DNA of 64,000 nucleotides from Pseudomonadota bacterium (GTDB taxonomy: Bacteria; Pseudomonadota; Gammaproteobacteria; Pseudomonadales; Pseudohongiellaceae). Both the position numbers and the translations under genes were made by a program. The notes under the pieces were generated by a model. The model saw only the letters and a list, made by a program, of their open reading frames with translations. It did not search any database and had not been told where the DNA came from. The stretch lies in the NCBI GenBank assembly GCA_027592275.1, contig JAQCKF010000005.1, positions 1-64,000 on the forward strand, read 5' to 3'. Position 1 is the stretch's first letter. The number at the start of each line of letters is the position of its first letter. Positions 43,632 through 52,778 of the stretch are shown in pieces.

Positions 43632-44411
43632 CTAATAGAGAAAAAACCCGCCATCGATCAGCAAACTATCCCCTGTGTGATAGCTGCTGGCATCGCTCAT
43701 CAAATAGGCGGCAATTCCCTCAAAATCCGATCTATCGCCCCAACGACGCGCTGGAATCCGCGGCAAAATCGCATTGGCAAATTTCTCATTGGCATAGTTA
43801 TCTGTCGTCATCGCAGTTTCGATGTGACCCGGCAGTATTGAGTTGGCAGTAACTCCCCAACGCGCGTATTCGACAGCCAATCCCTGCATCATCGAGATTA
43901 CGGCTCCCTTACTTGCCCCATAGGCCTCCACTCTCGCCATGCCCATCAATGCTCCTAAAGAAGAGGTCGCAATGAGACGACCACCGGGATCACCGGCTTC
44001 AGCACGCTGTTTCATATGCTTCGCAGCACAGCGAAGCGTGTAGAACAGACCATCTAGATTCACATCCATAACATGACGCCAATCTTCGGTAGAGAATTCT
44101 TCGAAACGACCCGATTTGGCGACTCCCGCATTGGCAAAACAACCGTCAACTCGCCCGAATACCTCTAGAGTCTCGGCGAATGCTTTCTCTACCGCAGCCT
44201 CATCCGCCACATCACAGCACACGGCATGAACCTTCGTTCCGAATTCACTGAGCTGTGCCACAACTGCGCTATTTTTCTGGGCATTTCTGCCCCAGATACA
44301 AACATCTGCACCCTGCTTCGCAACACCTTCAGCAAAACCGTGGCCGATGCCACCATTACCGCCGGTAATTAGAGCCACCTTGCCAGTTAGATCGAATAAA
44401 TTTTTAGCCAT
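43632..44411 (-). CDS. Short-chain dehydrogenase/reductase (glucose-1-dehydrogenase-like)
   Basis: The SDR motifs are TGGNGGIGHGFAEG, CFANAGVA (NAG), catalytic Ser in IATSSLGALMG and YGASKGAVISMMQ. At 259 residues, it belongs to the classical group, and the C-terminal DGGFFLY is the usual end. The VCIWGRNAQK region after the second strand suggests NADP. It follows ubiX after 32 bases and may be read from the same promoter. Confidence 0.9.
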   Translation of the reverse strand: MAKNLFDLTGKVALITGGNGGIGHGFAEGVAKQGADVCIWGRNAQKNSAVVAQLSEFGTKVHAVCCDVADEAAVEKAFAETLEVFGRVDGCFANAGVAKSGRFEEFSTEDWRHVMDVNLDGLFYTLRCAAKHMKQRAEAGDPGGRLIATSSLGALMGMARVEAYGASKGAVISMMQGLAVEYARWGVTANSILPGHIETAMTTDNYANEKFANAILPRIPARRWGDRSDFEGIAAYLMSDASSYHTGDSLLIDGGFFLY

Positions 44412-44443
44412 TTTTTGTTCTCTACTTTCTAGGGCTTGAGTTC

Positions 44444-45049
44444 TTAGCCTTGTGTACCCTGCCAGCGCTTAACTAGACCAGGATCTATGTCAAAAAGATC
44501 TAGCACTCGGCCTACATGATGATCCACAAGGTCATCGACCGACTGCGGTTTTATATAGTGTGCTGGCATTGGAGGCGCCAGGATCGCGCCATTGCGGCTC
44601 GCCTGAAGGAGTATTTCGCAGTGCCCCGTGTGCAAGGGCGTTTCTCTTGGCACCAAGACCAGTCTTCTGCGCTCTTTCAGCATCACATCCGCAGCACGCA
44701 CGAGAAGAGAGTCTGCGTAACAATTCGCGATTGCTGACAGTGTTTTTATTGAGCAAGGAGCGATGATCATTCCGTCTGAGCGAAATGAACCACTCGCAAT
44801 CGTGGCGCCTATATCTTTGTTCGAATGCACTGAATCGGCCATTGCCTGTACATCCTTGGACGAGAAATTGGTTTCCACAGCGATGTTTAGCTTGGCAGAA
44901 TCCGACATGATCAGGTGTGTCTCTATGCCCGACTCTTGCTGCAAAACTTGCAGCAGCCGTATCCCATAGATAGCGCCGCTGGCTCCAGACATTCCAATTA
45001 TCAATCGCACGAGTTTCACCTGTTCCGAATCGGGCTTCGAATGTTGCAT
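44444..45049 (-). CDS. ubiX: Flavin prenyltransferase UbiX
   Basis: UbiX makes prenylated FMN, cofactor of UbiD in ubiquinone synthesis. IIGMSGASGAIYGIRLLQVL is the FMN-binding signature, followed by ASGSFRSDGMIIAPCSIKTLSAIA and RRLVLVPRETPLHTGH, all family hallmarks. ATG 45049 gives 201 residues. The ORF extends to 45163 but those residues are not family-like. UbiD is not in the window. Confidence 0.93.
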   Translation of the reverse strand: MQHSKPDSEQVKLVRLIIGMSGASGAIYGIRLLQVLQQESGIETHLIMSDSAKLNIAVETNFSSKDVQAMADSVHSNKDIGATIASGSFRSDGMIIAPCSIKTLSAIANCYADSLLVRAADVMLKERRRLVLVPRETPLHTGHCEILLQASRNGAILAPPMPAHYIKPQSVDDLVDHHVGRVLDLFDIDPGLVKRWQGTQG

Positions 45050-45166
45050 CAATCTATAAGAGCTGGCAAGCATTTGAAGTACTATCTCACAGCTTGTAAA
45101 CTGCCTCCTCCTAGCACGCCGGCAACTACTGGCGCCTCCACCGGATATAACAAGCGAACACACTCT

Positions 45167-46429
45167 ATGAGCAAAGCTAACCTTTTCTACGCCCAGTCGG
45201 GCGGAGTCACCTCAGTTATCAACGCCAGCGCCTGCGGCGTTATCGAGACTGCGCGGAAAAACAAAGACAAGATAGGAAAGGTCTATGCGGGACTTAATGG
45301 CATCGTCGGCGCACTGAGAGAAGATCTCATCGACACCAGCAAAGAATCTAAGCAGGCTATTGCTGCACTTCGCTCAACCCCTGCAGGCGCATTTGGCTCT
45401 TGCCGCTACAAGCTGAAATCCTATGCCGAGAACAAACGTGAATACGAACGTCTGATGGAGGTGTTTGTCGCCCACAATATTCGCTATTTCCTATACAACG
45501 GTGGCGGCGATTCGCAGGACACGGCCAATAAGATATCTCAGCTCAGCCTCGAGAAGGGCTACCCAATTACCTGCATTGGCGTACCGAAGACAGTCGATAA
45601 CGATTTACCTATAACAGACAATTCTCCGGGATTCGGGTCGGTAGCGAAATACGTCGCCGTTTCTATCCGCGAGGCGGGTCTCGATGTTGCTTCCATGTGT
45701 GATTCTTCGACGAAGGTCTTCGTCATGGAAGTGATGGGTCGTCATGCGGGCTGGATCGCAGGTGCCGCAGGCCTAGCGACAGAACAGACAGGTGACGCGC
45801 CACATATAATTCTTTTCCCAGAGATCGCGTTCGACAAAGAGAAGTTCATGCGCAAAGTTAAATCCTGCGTGAAAAAATTTGGCTACTGCGCCATCGTGGT
45901 TTCCGAGGGCGCACAGAACAAGGACGGATCATTTCTAGCCGATGCTGGCGGCAAGGACGCTTTTGGGCACGTACAATTAGGCGGTGTCGCACCCTTCGTG
46001 GCAAAGATGATTAAGGGTGAGCTTGGCTACAAATACCATTGGGCGGTAGCCGATTACCTGCAGCGCGCAGCGAGACACATTGCCTCTGCAACCGATGTCG
46101 ATCAGGCCTATGCCGTTGGCGAGGCCGCCGTTGAGTTCGCATTGGCCGGCAAGAGCGCTGTAATGCCAGCGATAGTTCGCGGCAAAGGCAAGAAGTACAG
46201 CTGGCGCATCGGTGAGGCGAAGCTTTCTGATGTTGCCAACGTCGAGAAGAAGATGCCAAGAAACTATATTAGTCGTGATGGCTTTCATATTACCGATGCC
46301 GCGCGCGACTATCTCTCGCCGTTGATTCAAGGCGAGGACTATCCCAAGTACAAGAACGGCATCCCGCAGTATGCGAGGCTGAAGAAGCAATTGGAAAAGA
46401 AGAAACTGCGGAAGTGGAAAGAGAGCTAG
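45167..46429 (+). CDS. pfp: Pyrophosphate-dependent 6-phosphofructokinase
   Basis: At 420 residues, it starts MSKANLFYAQSGGVTSVINA. The phosphoryl-donor region is YNGGGDSQDTANKI, with Asp at the position where ATP-dependent enzymes have Gly, and PKTVDNDLPITD has the matching Lys. These two residues select pyrophosphate. It catalyses reversible fructose-6-phosphate phosphorylation in glycolysis/gluconeogenesis. EVMGRHAGWIAGAAGLAT is the sugar-phosphate site. ATG 45167 lies 117 bases from, and divergent to, ubiX. The longer ORF start at 44915 lies inside ubiX and is rejected. Confidence 0.9.
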   Translation: MSKANLFYAQSGGVTSVINASACGVIETARKNKDKIGKVYAGLNGIVGALREDLIDTSKESKQAIAALRSTPAGAFGSCRYKLKSYAENKREYERLMEVFVAHNIRYFLYNGGGDSQDTANKISQLSLEKGYPITCIGVPKTVDNDLPITDNSPGFGSVAKYVAVSIREAGLDVASMCDSSTKVFVMEVMGRHAGWIAGAAGLATEQTGDAPHIILFPEIAFDKEKFMRKVKSCVKKFGYCAIVVSEGAQNKDGSFLADAGGKDAFGHVQLGGVAPFVAKMIKGELGYKYHWAVADYLQRAARHIASATDVDQAYAVGEAAVEFALAGKSAVMPAIVRGKGKKYSWRIGEAKLSDVANVEKKMPRNYISRDGFHITDAARDYLSPLIQGEDYPKYKNGIPQYARLKKQLEKKKLRKWKES

Positions 46430-46455
46430 GGCAGCTCTCGAACAGATTGGCTTAG

Positions 46456-47094
46456 CTAAGGGGCGAGCCTATCAATGGACCAACTCGCATCGCTGGCTCG
46501 AAGATAGCGGAAGCGGTCATGTAAGCGATTCGCTCCACCCTGCCAGAATTCTATTTCCTTCGGCTCGACTCTATAGCCTCCCCAGAAGTCTGGAAGCGGA
46601 ATTTCACCGTTGCTAAACTTTTGTTTCAAGGATTCGAATTGATTTAAGAGAAATGACCGCGACGTTAGCACCCTACTCTGCTGCGAGGCTATTGCGGCAA
46701 CCTGACTCTCCTTTGGTCGACTCGCAAAGTACTTGAGCGATTCTGCAGTACTCACTTTGACAGCCACACCGCAGACCTTTACCTGCCGATCGATGCTATG
46801 CCAAGGGAAATGCAGACTTATCTTAGAGTTGGTAGCAAGCTCGTCAGCCTTGCGGCTCTCGTAGTTCGTATAAAAAACAAAGCCGCTGTCATCGAAGTGT
46901 TTGAGCAGTACGATCCGCTGACTAGGTTGGCCGTCGGCCGAGACGGTAGCAATAGTCATTGCAGTAGGATCGCTAATCTTCAGCTCAATAGCCTGCTGCA
47001 TCCATAGAGAAAACTGATCAAACGGATCTGTAGCAAGCTCATCGCGACTTAGGCCTCCGTGCAAGTACTCGCGGCGTAGTGATTCAAGATCCAT
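46456..47094 (-). CDS. pdxH: Pyridoxine/pyridoxamine 5'-phosphate oxidase
   Basis: The last step of vitamin B6 synthesis and salvage, forming PLP with FMN and O2. [20 protein letters not shown] opens the protein and [26 protein letters not shown] plus [21 protein letters not shown] are diagnostic. It has 212 residues. ATG 47094 is preferred to TTG 47106. Together with pdxJ at 55.3 kb, two steps of de novo B6 synthesis are present in the window. Confidence 0.95.
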   Translation of the reverse strand: MDLESLRREYLHGGLSRDELATDPFDQFSLWMQQAIELKISDPTAMTIATVSADGQPSQRIVLLKHFDDSGFVFYTNYESRKADELATNSKISLHFPWHSIDRQVKVCGVAVKVSTAESLKYFASRPKESQVAAIASQQSRVLTSRSFLLNQFESLKQKFSNGEIPLPDFWGGYRVEPKEIEFWQGGANRLHDRFRYLRASDASWSIDRLAP

Positions 47095-47164
47095 ACTGAA
47101 GTCCAATAGTTGCTTCCAGCCCGAGGGCTAGCAATAAAGTGTAAAGGCTGCGGTGTTAGGAAGG

Positions 47165-47785
47165 CTATCTAATAAAATCGCCGAAATCCCAAAGCTGCTG
47201 CCGCGGCGAACCCGTAACGTAGTAGTAAGTTCCATGGCCGTGCTTCTCGTTAGCAAAAAATCTGCCAACGTACTTTTGCCCACCGGGCCAGCGATAGGTA
47301 CCCTCTCCATGATAGAAATCGTCGAAAAAAGTCCCGCTATAGTTTTCGACATTCTCTTTCATCCAATACTCACTATGCTCGTTCTCTTGCCACCTCGCTA
47401 ATCCAATGAAGTAAGAACCCTGACCATTGCGCTCGTCGTCTGCCCACTGACCGATATAAAGATTACCCTTTCCATTCCAATAGGTACCGCGACCGGAGCG
47501 AATACCCATATCAAAATTGCCGTCATAGATAGACTTAGCGATGAACGAGATAGGGATCTCGAGGCGGCCCTTGCCGTGGAACTCGCCGTCTGTGAAATTA
47601 CCGAAATACTCGCCTTTACCCCATTGGGTGCTGAGCTCCATCCTGCCTCTGCCTTCAAGGCAGTCACCAAGGACGCATTCTTCAGCAATCACCTCAGCAA
47701 GAGATTGTGCAGTGATAGAGATCGAAGACAGCGAAAACACTAGGCCTGCCGTCAGTTGGATAAACGTGAATCGTCTTATATTCAT
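47165..47785 (-). CDS. Secreted MORN-repeat protein
   Basis: A signal peptide (ending ISITAQ) precedes about five to six MORN-type repeats (for example YFGNFTDGEFHGKGRLE, YDGNFDMGIRSGRGTYW, YIGQWADDERNGQGSYF, YVGRFFANEKHGHGTYYY). MORN repeats form extended beta sheets that bind lipid or protein. It has 206 residues and one probable disulfide (ECVLGDCLEG). Function is not known. Confidence 0.85.
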   Translation of the reverse strand: MNIRRFTFIQLTAGLVFSLSSISITAQSLAEVIAEECVLGDCLEGRGRMELSTQWGKGEYFGNFTDGEFHGKGRLEIPISFIAKSIYDGNFDMGIRSGRGTYWNGKGNLYIGQWADDERNGQGSYFIGLARWQENEHSEYWMKENVENYSGTFFDDFYHGEGTYRWPGGQKYVGRFFANEKHGHGTYYYVTGSPRQQLWDFGDFIR

Positions 47786-47903
47786 AGGAATGACACTCGC
47801 TATGTTTCAACTTATGTTTCAATTCTCGCAAACATGCTCTGGCTACAATTATAACGCTTCGCTGGCTGTGCTCAAGCATTCACCCCATGGCGCGAACCAA
47901 GGA

Positions 47904-50588
47904 CTATACAACCCTGCGCAGTACATTTAGAGGACTTGTACTCACGACCTCTCGAGTTGAATACATGCCCAAACCAGCGATAAGCACCATACCGATTAGC
48001 GGCCCAGCTATCCATACCCAGTAGTGCATATTGAACTCCTGCTCAAACACCGTCTCCTGGAGATAATAGAGACTTGCCTCCGCACCGATGGTGGCAATGA
48101 TGCCCGCAAGAGCACCAATACTCGCAAACTCTATCAAGAGGCTACTAAGAATAAGCCTCCTCCCTGCACCTAGTGCACGCAGTATCGCATTTTCATGGAA
48201 ACGCTCATCGAGTGTCGCGTTAACACAAGCCAACAACACAAGGGCGCCACACACAAGCACTAGCACCGAGATCAATTCGATAGCCGAAGTTACCTGAGCG
48301 ATAATGTTCTGTACTTGCTCAATTAATGCATCAATCTCTATAACAACCATCGTAGGGAAGAGCCGGACCAAATCGTTGAGAAGAATTTTCTGATCCCGCT
48401 CCATCAATGCCGTCGACAGGAACGTCGCTCCGAGGTGATTGATGGTTCCGGGTGAAAATATGATAAAGAAGTTCGGCTGCATATTGTCCCAGCGCACGCT
48501 GCGAAAACTGCTTACTTCTGCAAAAATAGTCTGCTGATTGATTTCGAACTCAACTCGATCGCCGATTTCTATATCTAGCCAGCCGGCATACTCATCTTCG
48601 ATAGACACATAGCCAGCGTCGACAGACTCAGGCCACCACGCTCCGTCGGTAACTAGGTTATCAGGAGGCAAGTCATCGGCCCAGGTAACCTGGCGGCGTC
48701 CTAGCCTGCCTCGAACCTGCCCTTCTTCTTGCTCTTCTGCCTGGGCAGCGGTTTCTTCGCTATTTCCGGTAGCGGCATCAAGCTCACTTCGCGCCTGATC
48801 GTAACGGCTGCCTTCTTCCTCTTCGGATTGAGCGCCCTCAGTAATGCTACTGCGCTCCTCATCCGCATTGAGCTCTTCTTCCGGCTCAGGTATCTCTCCA
48901 TTTACCGAAATGACTCTAGCGCTAATCAGAGGGTAGAACGCATTGCTGTCGACGCCGTTCTCAGTGAAGAAGCTCTCGATCCCATCGATCTGGGATTCGG
49001 TAATGTTCATCATAAAATGATTTGGCGTATTCTCGGGAAGCTGTCCCTGCCAATCATCAATCAGATCTGTACGTAGCAAGGTCAGAATTAACAACGACAT
49101 GATCGTCACGGAAAAAACCATCACCTGCAGTACATTCTGTTTGCGTCGTCGCCGCGCCGCTGTCATAGCTAACTTCCAGGCACTGCCTGCCTTCATGCCA
49201 ACCGATCCACTTGAGCGCAGCAATAGGTATGAAACTGCCGAGAGGAACAGCGCGATACCTGCAACCGCAGTCACTAATACCGTCGTAAGCACCAGAGACT
49301 GGCTATACCAAAACACAAGAAAAATAGTGCCACCAATACCGAAGACATAGGGCACGTTGGCACCGAATTTTTGCTGATCTAGATCTTTGCGCAATACGCG
49401 CAGCGGTGGCGTGGCGCGTAGCGCTAGCAAAGGCGGCAATGCGAATGAAAGCAAACATATAACAGCTGTTAGAGAACCAATGACGAAGGGTTCGAATCCC
49501 GCCGCGGGAAGCTCTACCGTAATGACTGCCTGCAAAAGACGCAAAATTACATGATGTACTAACCAGCCGAGGACGCAACCCACAACGATTGAAATGACAG
49601 CCAGAACCGATTGAATAGCCAGATAGATAACCCCAATCTCGTTTGAGGTGCAGCCAAATGTTTTTAAGATCGCCACGTAATCATAGTGGCGCTCGCTATA
49701 ACGCTTGGCGGTCAATGCAATCGCTACGCCGGCGAGAAGCACGGCAAAAAGCGACCCCAACAGCAGGAAGCTCTCAGCCTTGTTTAGTGCGTCGCTAATT
49801 TCCTCACTCTCGTCGCGAACATCCCGTATTTGATATTCGCCTTCGTATTCCTCTGTGATCCACTGTGTAAATGATTCCAATACTTCTAACTCTTCACCGG
49901 CGAATAGATAGCGATAACTAACACGACTGCCGAGCTGCACAACGTTGGTCTGAGCCACATCATCCATGCTTAACATGAGCCGCGGCCCCGCGCTGTCCAT
50001 CATGCCACCCTGCTGTCGATCCGGTTCCGCTATAATAATTTTGCTAACCGTCAATTCTGCTTCGCCAACAAACACTGAGTCGCCCACATCGATGCCTAGG
50101 GCGGGCAGCGCCCTAGATTCCAGCCACACTTCGCCGGCCGATGGTCCACTCTGAATAGGATATCCGCGAATAAAAGGCTGGTCGGCGATGATCACTTCTC
50201 CACGCAGCGGATAGGTATCGCTCACAGCTTTTGCTGAAACCAGCATATTGCCAGCCTCGGAAAAGGCCATGGAAGTAAATAAGAGAGTTCGCGCTGTACG
50301 CAGGCCCTGAGATTCAGCCTGGCTTAGAATTTCTTCCGGTGGCTGACTACTACTACCCAATACTCTATCTGCTGCGAGCATGTTGGCAGATTCGAGCAGC
50401 AAGGCCTTCTCCAATCTATCGGTGAAAAGCGCTATGCCGGTTACTGAAGTTACCGCCATAACTAAGGCGATGAACAACAGTCGAATCTCTCCGCCGCGCC
50501 AGTCTCGCCACAGTAATCGCAAGGCCAAACCGAAGAGAGTCGAGAATGTTTTATTACCACCTCTTTCTGCTATCACCGCTTCAGACAC
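47904..50588 (-). CDS. FtsX-like ABC permease (YbbP type) with an acidic insertion
   Basis: About ten membrane segments, with two FtsX/MacB core domains, match YbbP. It has 894 residues, longer than I remember for the family. The second periplasmic loop contains an acidic low-complexity stretch (about residues 562-625, rich in Glu, Gln and Ala) before RRQVTWADDLPPDNLVTDGAWW, which is the conserved part. The GTG start at 50588 has GAGGAA seven bases upstream and overlaps the ATPase stop (GTGTCTGA), typical translational coupling. The longer ORF start at 50624 has no such site. Confidence 0.85.
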   Translation of the reverse strand: MSEAVIAERGGNKTFSTLFGLALRLLWRDWRGGEIRLLFIALVMAVTSVTGIALFTDRLEKALLLESANMLAADRVLGSSSQPPEEILSQAESQGLRTARTLLFTSMAFSEAGNMLVSAKAVSDTYPLRGEVIIADQPFIRGYPIQSGPSAGEVWLESRALPALGIDVGDSVFVGEAELTVSKIIIAEPDRQQGGMMDSAGPRLMLSMDDVAQTNVVQLGSRVSYRYLFAGEELEVLESFTQWITEEYEGEYQIRDVRDESEEISDALNKAESFLLLGSLFAVLLAGVAIALTAKRYSERHYDYVAILKTFGCTSNEIGVIYLAIQSVLAVISIVVGCVLGWLVHHVILRLLQAVITVELPAAGFEPFVIGSLTAVICLLSFALPPLLALRATPPLRVLRKDLDQQKFGANVPYVFGIGGTIFLVFWYSQSLVLTTVLVTAVAGIALFLSAVSYLLLRSSGSVGMKAGSAWKLAMTAARRRRKQNVLQVMVFSVTIMSLLILTLLRTDLIDDWQGQLPENTPNHFMMNITESQIDGIESFFTENGVDSNAFYPLISARVISVNGEIPEPEEELNADEERSSITEGAQSEEEEGSRYDQARSELDAATGNSEETAAQAEEQEEGQVRGRLGRRQVTWADDLPPDNLVTDGAWWPESVDAGYVSIEDEYAGWLDIEIGDRVEFEINQQTIFAEVSSFRSVRWDNMQPNFFIIFSPGTINHLGATFLSTALMERDQKILLNDLVRLFPTMVVIEIDALIEQVQNIIAQVTSAIELISVLVLVCGALVLLACVNATLDERFHENAILRALGAGRRLILSSLLIEFASIGALAGIIATIGAEASLYYLQETVFEQEFNMHYWVWIAGPLIGMVLIAGLGMYSTREVVSTSPLNVLRRVV

Positions 50589-51282
50589 TCGACACTTCCT
50601 CGTTTCTAGCACTGGTCTCCTCATCGCTTACCGCCTCACCGGCGATCAGCCTCACAATGCGATCACACTTCTGCGCGAGTCGTTCATCATGTGTGACGAG
50701 AATCAGGGTAGTGGAGAATTCGCGATTGAGATCGAACAGGAGTTCTACGATCTTCGCACCGGTCGCCGTATCGAGATTTCCCGTGGGCTCATCAGCAAAT
50801 AATATTCGCGCCTCGGTTGCGAATGCGCGGGCGATGGCTACACGCTGCTGCTCACCCCCGGAGAGTTGATTCGGATAGTGATGCCCGCGCTCGTCTAATC
50901 CTACCCTAGCTAAGAGGCGCTTGGCCTTCTCGTGCGCCTGGGCATCGCCCTTCAATTCTATGGGCAACATCACGTTCTCTAACGCCGTAAGACTGGGCAG
51001 AAGCTGGAAAGATTGAAAGACGAATCCGACAAGTCTGCCACGCAATACAGCGCGCTGCTCCTCATCCATAGCATTAAGACTCTGTCCGTCCAATACCACA
51101 TCGCCAGAGGTTGCTGTGTCGAGACCGGCCATCAGGCCAAGCAGCGTAGACTTGCCGGATCCTGAAGCGCCGACGATTGCTACGGCTTCTCCAGTATCAA
51201 TATCTAGGCTGACTGATTTCAGGATGGTCAGCAGACCTTCGCTAGTATCTACACTCTTACATAGGTTTTCAATTCGAATCAT
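50581..51282 (-). CDS. ybbA: ABC transporter ATP-binding protein (YbbA/LolD type)
   Basis: The 233-residue ATPase has Walker A GASGSGKSTLLGL, signature LSGGEQQRVAIARA, Walker B ILFADEPTG and switch LVTHDE. The N-terminus MIRIENLCKSVDTSEGLLTILK is typical of the MacB/LolD/YbbA class. It powers the following YbbP permease. With tesA divergent, the cluster copies the E. coli ybbAP-tesA order. An upstream ORF start (51363) adds non-family residues. Confidence 0.92.
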   Translation of the reverse strand: MIRIENLCKSVDTSEGLLTILKSVSLDIDTGEAVAIVGASGSGKSTLLGLMAGLDTATSGDVVLDGQSLNAMDEEQRAVLRGRLVGFVFQSFQLLPSLTALENVMLPIELKGDAQAHEKAKRLLARVGLDERGHHYPNQLSGGEQQRVAIARAFATEARILFADEPTGNLDTATGAKIVELLFDLNREFSTTLILVTHDERLAQKCDRIVRLIAGEAVSDEETSARNEEVSSV

Positions 51283-51498
51283 GTACTCAGGGTCTCTTAG
51301 TGTGTGGTGCCAGACAGCGATTATAGTCCAATTTGGCGGACCAGTATGGATTGCAATGGGCAAGCGTCTCTATAGAATACAGACCCTACCGGATCGCTTA
51401 CGTGCTCAGAGGTATCTACGCAGGCGAGAGAGTACTGGTTTACCATATTATTCCACCACAGTTGCTTTTGATGCGATGAGACCCCTTTTAATTCGACC

Positions 51499-52134
51499 AT
51501 GCGTTTAACTCGACTATGCATTTTCTGCCTTAGCTGCTCGATCTATTTCAGCAGCTGGGCTGCAGATGAAAATCTGACCCTCCTTATCTATGGCGACAGC
51601 CTTAGCGCGTCCTATGGCATCGAGCAGGAGCAGGGATGGGTCAATCTCTTGAAGAGTAAACTGCTCTCGGAGGAATGGCCGGTAGATGTAGTCAATGGCA
51701 GCGTGAGCGGCGAAACCACCACCGGCGGCTTAGCGCGACTGCCTGCAATGTTAGACAGCTATCAGCCGGAATTATTGATACTTGAGTTAGGCGGCAATGA
51801 TGGCCTACGCGGCCTACCGCTGGACCTCATGCGGGAGAATCTCGCATCGATGATCGATCTTGCAAAGGCGAACGGCGCTGAGGTTATTCTTACCGGGATT
51901 CAGATTCCACCAAACTATGGACCACGCTATACCGTTCCCTTCTTCGAGACCTACTCGGCTCTCGCCGAGGAGAAATCGCTTTCTCTAGTGCCGTTCTTAA
52001 TTGATGGCATTCCACAGCAGCCTGAGCTAATGCAGAACGATGGCATTCATCCGCGCGCCCAGGCTCAGTCGATGATCCTCGACAATGTATGGCCCATTCT
52101 CAAGCCACAACTCGAAAGCCTACTAACGAAATAG
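51499..52134 (+). CDS. tesA: Periplasmic GDSL esterase/lysophospholipase TesA
   Basis: It is an SGNH hydrolase of 211 residues with a signal peptide (ending FSSWAAD). Block I is IYGDSLSASYGI (Ser), block III is LELGGNDGLRG, and the C-terminal Asp-x-x-His is NDGIHPRA. TesA acts as thioesterase, lysophospholipase L1 and arylesterase in the periplasm. It is divergent from ybbA, as in E. coli. Confidence 0.92.
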   Translation: MRLTRLCIFCLSCSIYFSSWAADENLTLLIYGDSLSASYGIEQEQGWVNLLKSKLLSEEWPVDVVNGSVSGETTTGGLARLPAMLDSYQPELLILELGGNDGLRGLPLDLMRENLASMIDLAKANGAEVILTGIQIPPNYGPRYTVPFFETYSALAEEKSLSLVPFLIDGIPQQPELMQNDGIHPRAQAQSMILDNVWPILKPQLESLLTK

Positions 52135-52199
52135 AAAGAAGAACTAGAGCACAACAAGATAGCCCGAAGGTTGAGCTAGAAATGTGAAATGGCGTTGCT

Positions 52200-52607
52200 T
52201 TAGAAGGAAAGCTGGATGTTGTCTACGCTAGACAAATCAAAGCCCTTGCCTTGATACCAGCGGCGCAGCTCTTCAGAATCACCTTTGGCCTCCCCGAAGA
52301 TAGAAACTACCTGCTCATCTTTACAGAATCCGATAACCTCATCTAACAAAGCAGAGCCAATACCTTTATTCCGGTAATTCTGGCTAACCTCAATTATCTT
52401 TAGGCAGTAGCTAACCCCAGGAGCGGAATCATCTTTGCTCGCACGCCTAGAAATCCATCGTCGGTGATTGTTCTCAGAGCGGGAGCTCAGCTGTGCAAAC
52501 CCAATAGCATTCGTTCCACTGTAGACATGAAAGAACAAACTCGAGGCCAAGCCGCTGGGCTTAGTCACTTTCAAATCTGGTATGTCGCACTGTAATTTCT
52601 GAAACAT
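52200..52607 (-). CDS. GNAT-family N-acetyltransferase
   Basis: At 135 residues, the acetyl-CoA loop is NYRNKGIGSALLDEVI, matching Q/RxxGxG/A. The C-terminal RRWYQGKGFD is the usual GNAT alpha4/beta7 part. ATG 52607 has GGA nine bases upstream. The ORF start at 52619 is a TTG. Substrate not predictable. It is convergent with tesA. Confidence 0.8.
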   Translation of the reverse strand: MFQKLQCDIPDLKVTKPSGLASSLFFHVYSGTNAIGFAQLSSRSENNHRRWISRRASKDDSAPGVSYCLKIIEVSQNYRNKGIGSALLDEVIGFCKDEQVVSIFGEAKGDSEELRRWYQGKGFDLSSVDNIQLSF

Positions 52608-52778
52608 CTTAAGATCCAATCGACTCTATTTTTAGACGTTCTTATTTTCGTTCAGATCGTCGCTGAATGCTCAGACCATAAAGGAAAGTGCGAAGAGAGT
52701 CTCATAAAAAAGTTAATCAAACCTCTATTTTTCGCGCTTTTTACTGTGTCGGATCAGCTGCAGTGCCACAAAACAATT

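Noticed and set aside
44915..45166. N-terminal extension of the phosphofructokinase ORF
   Set aside because: It lies inside ubiX on the opposite strand and has no family likeness.
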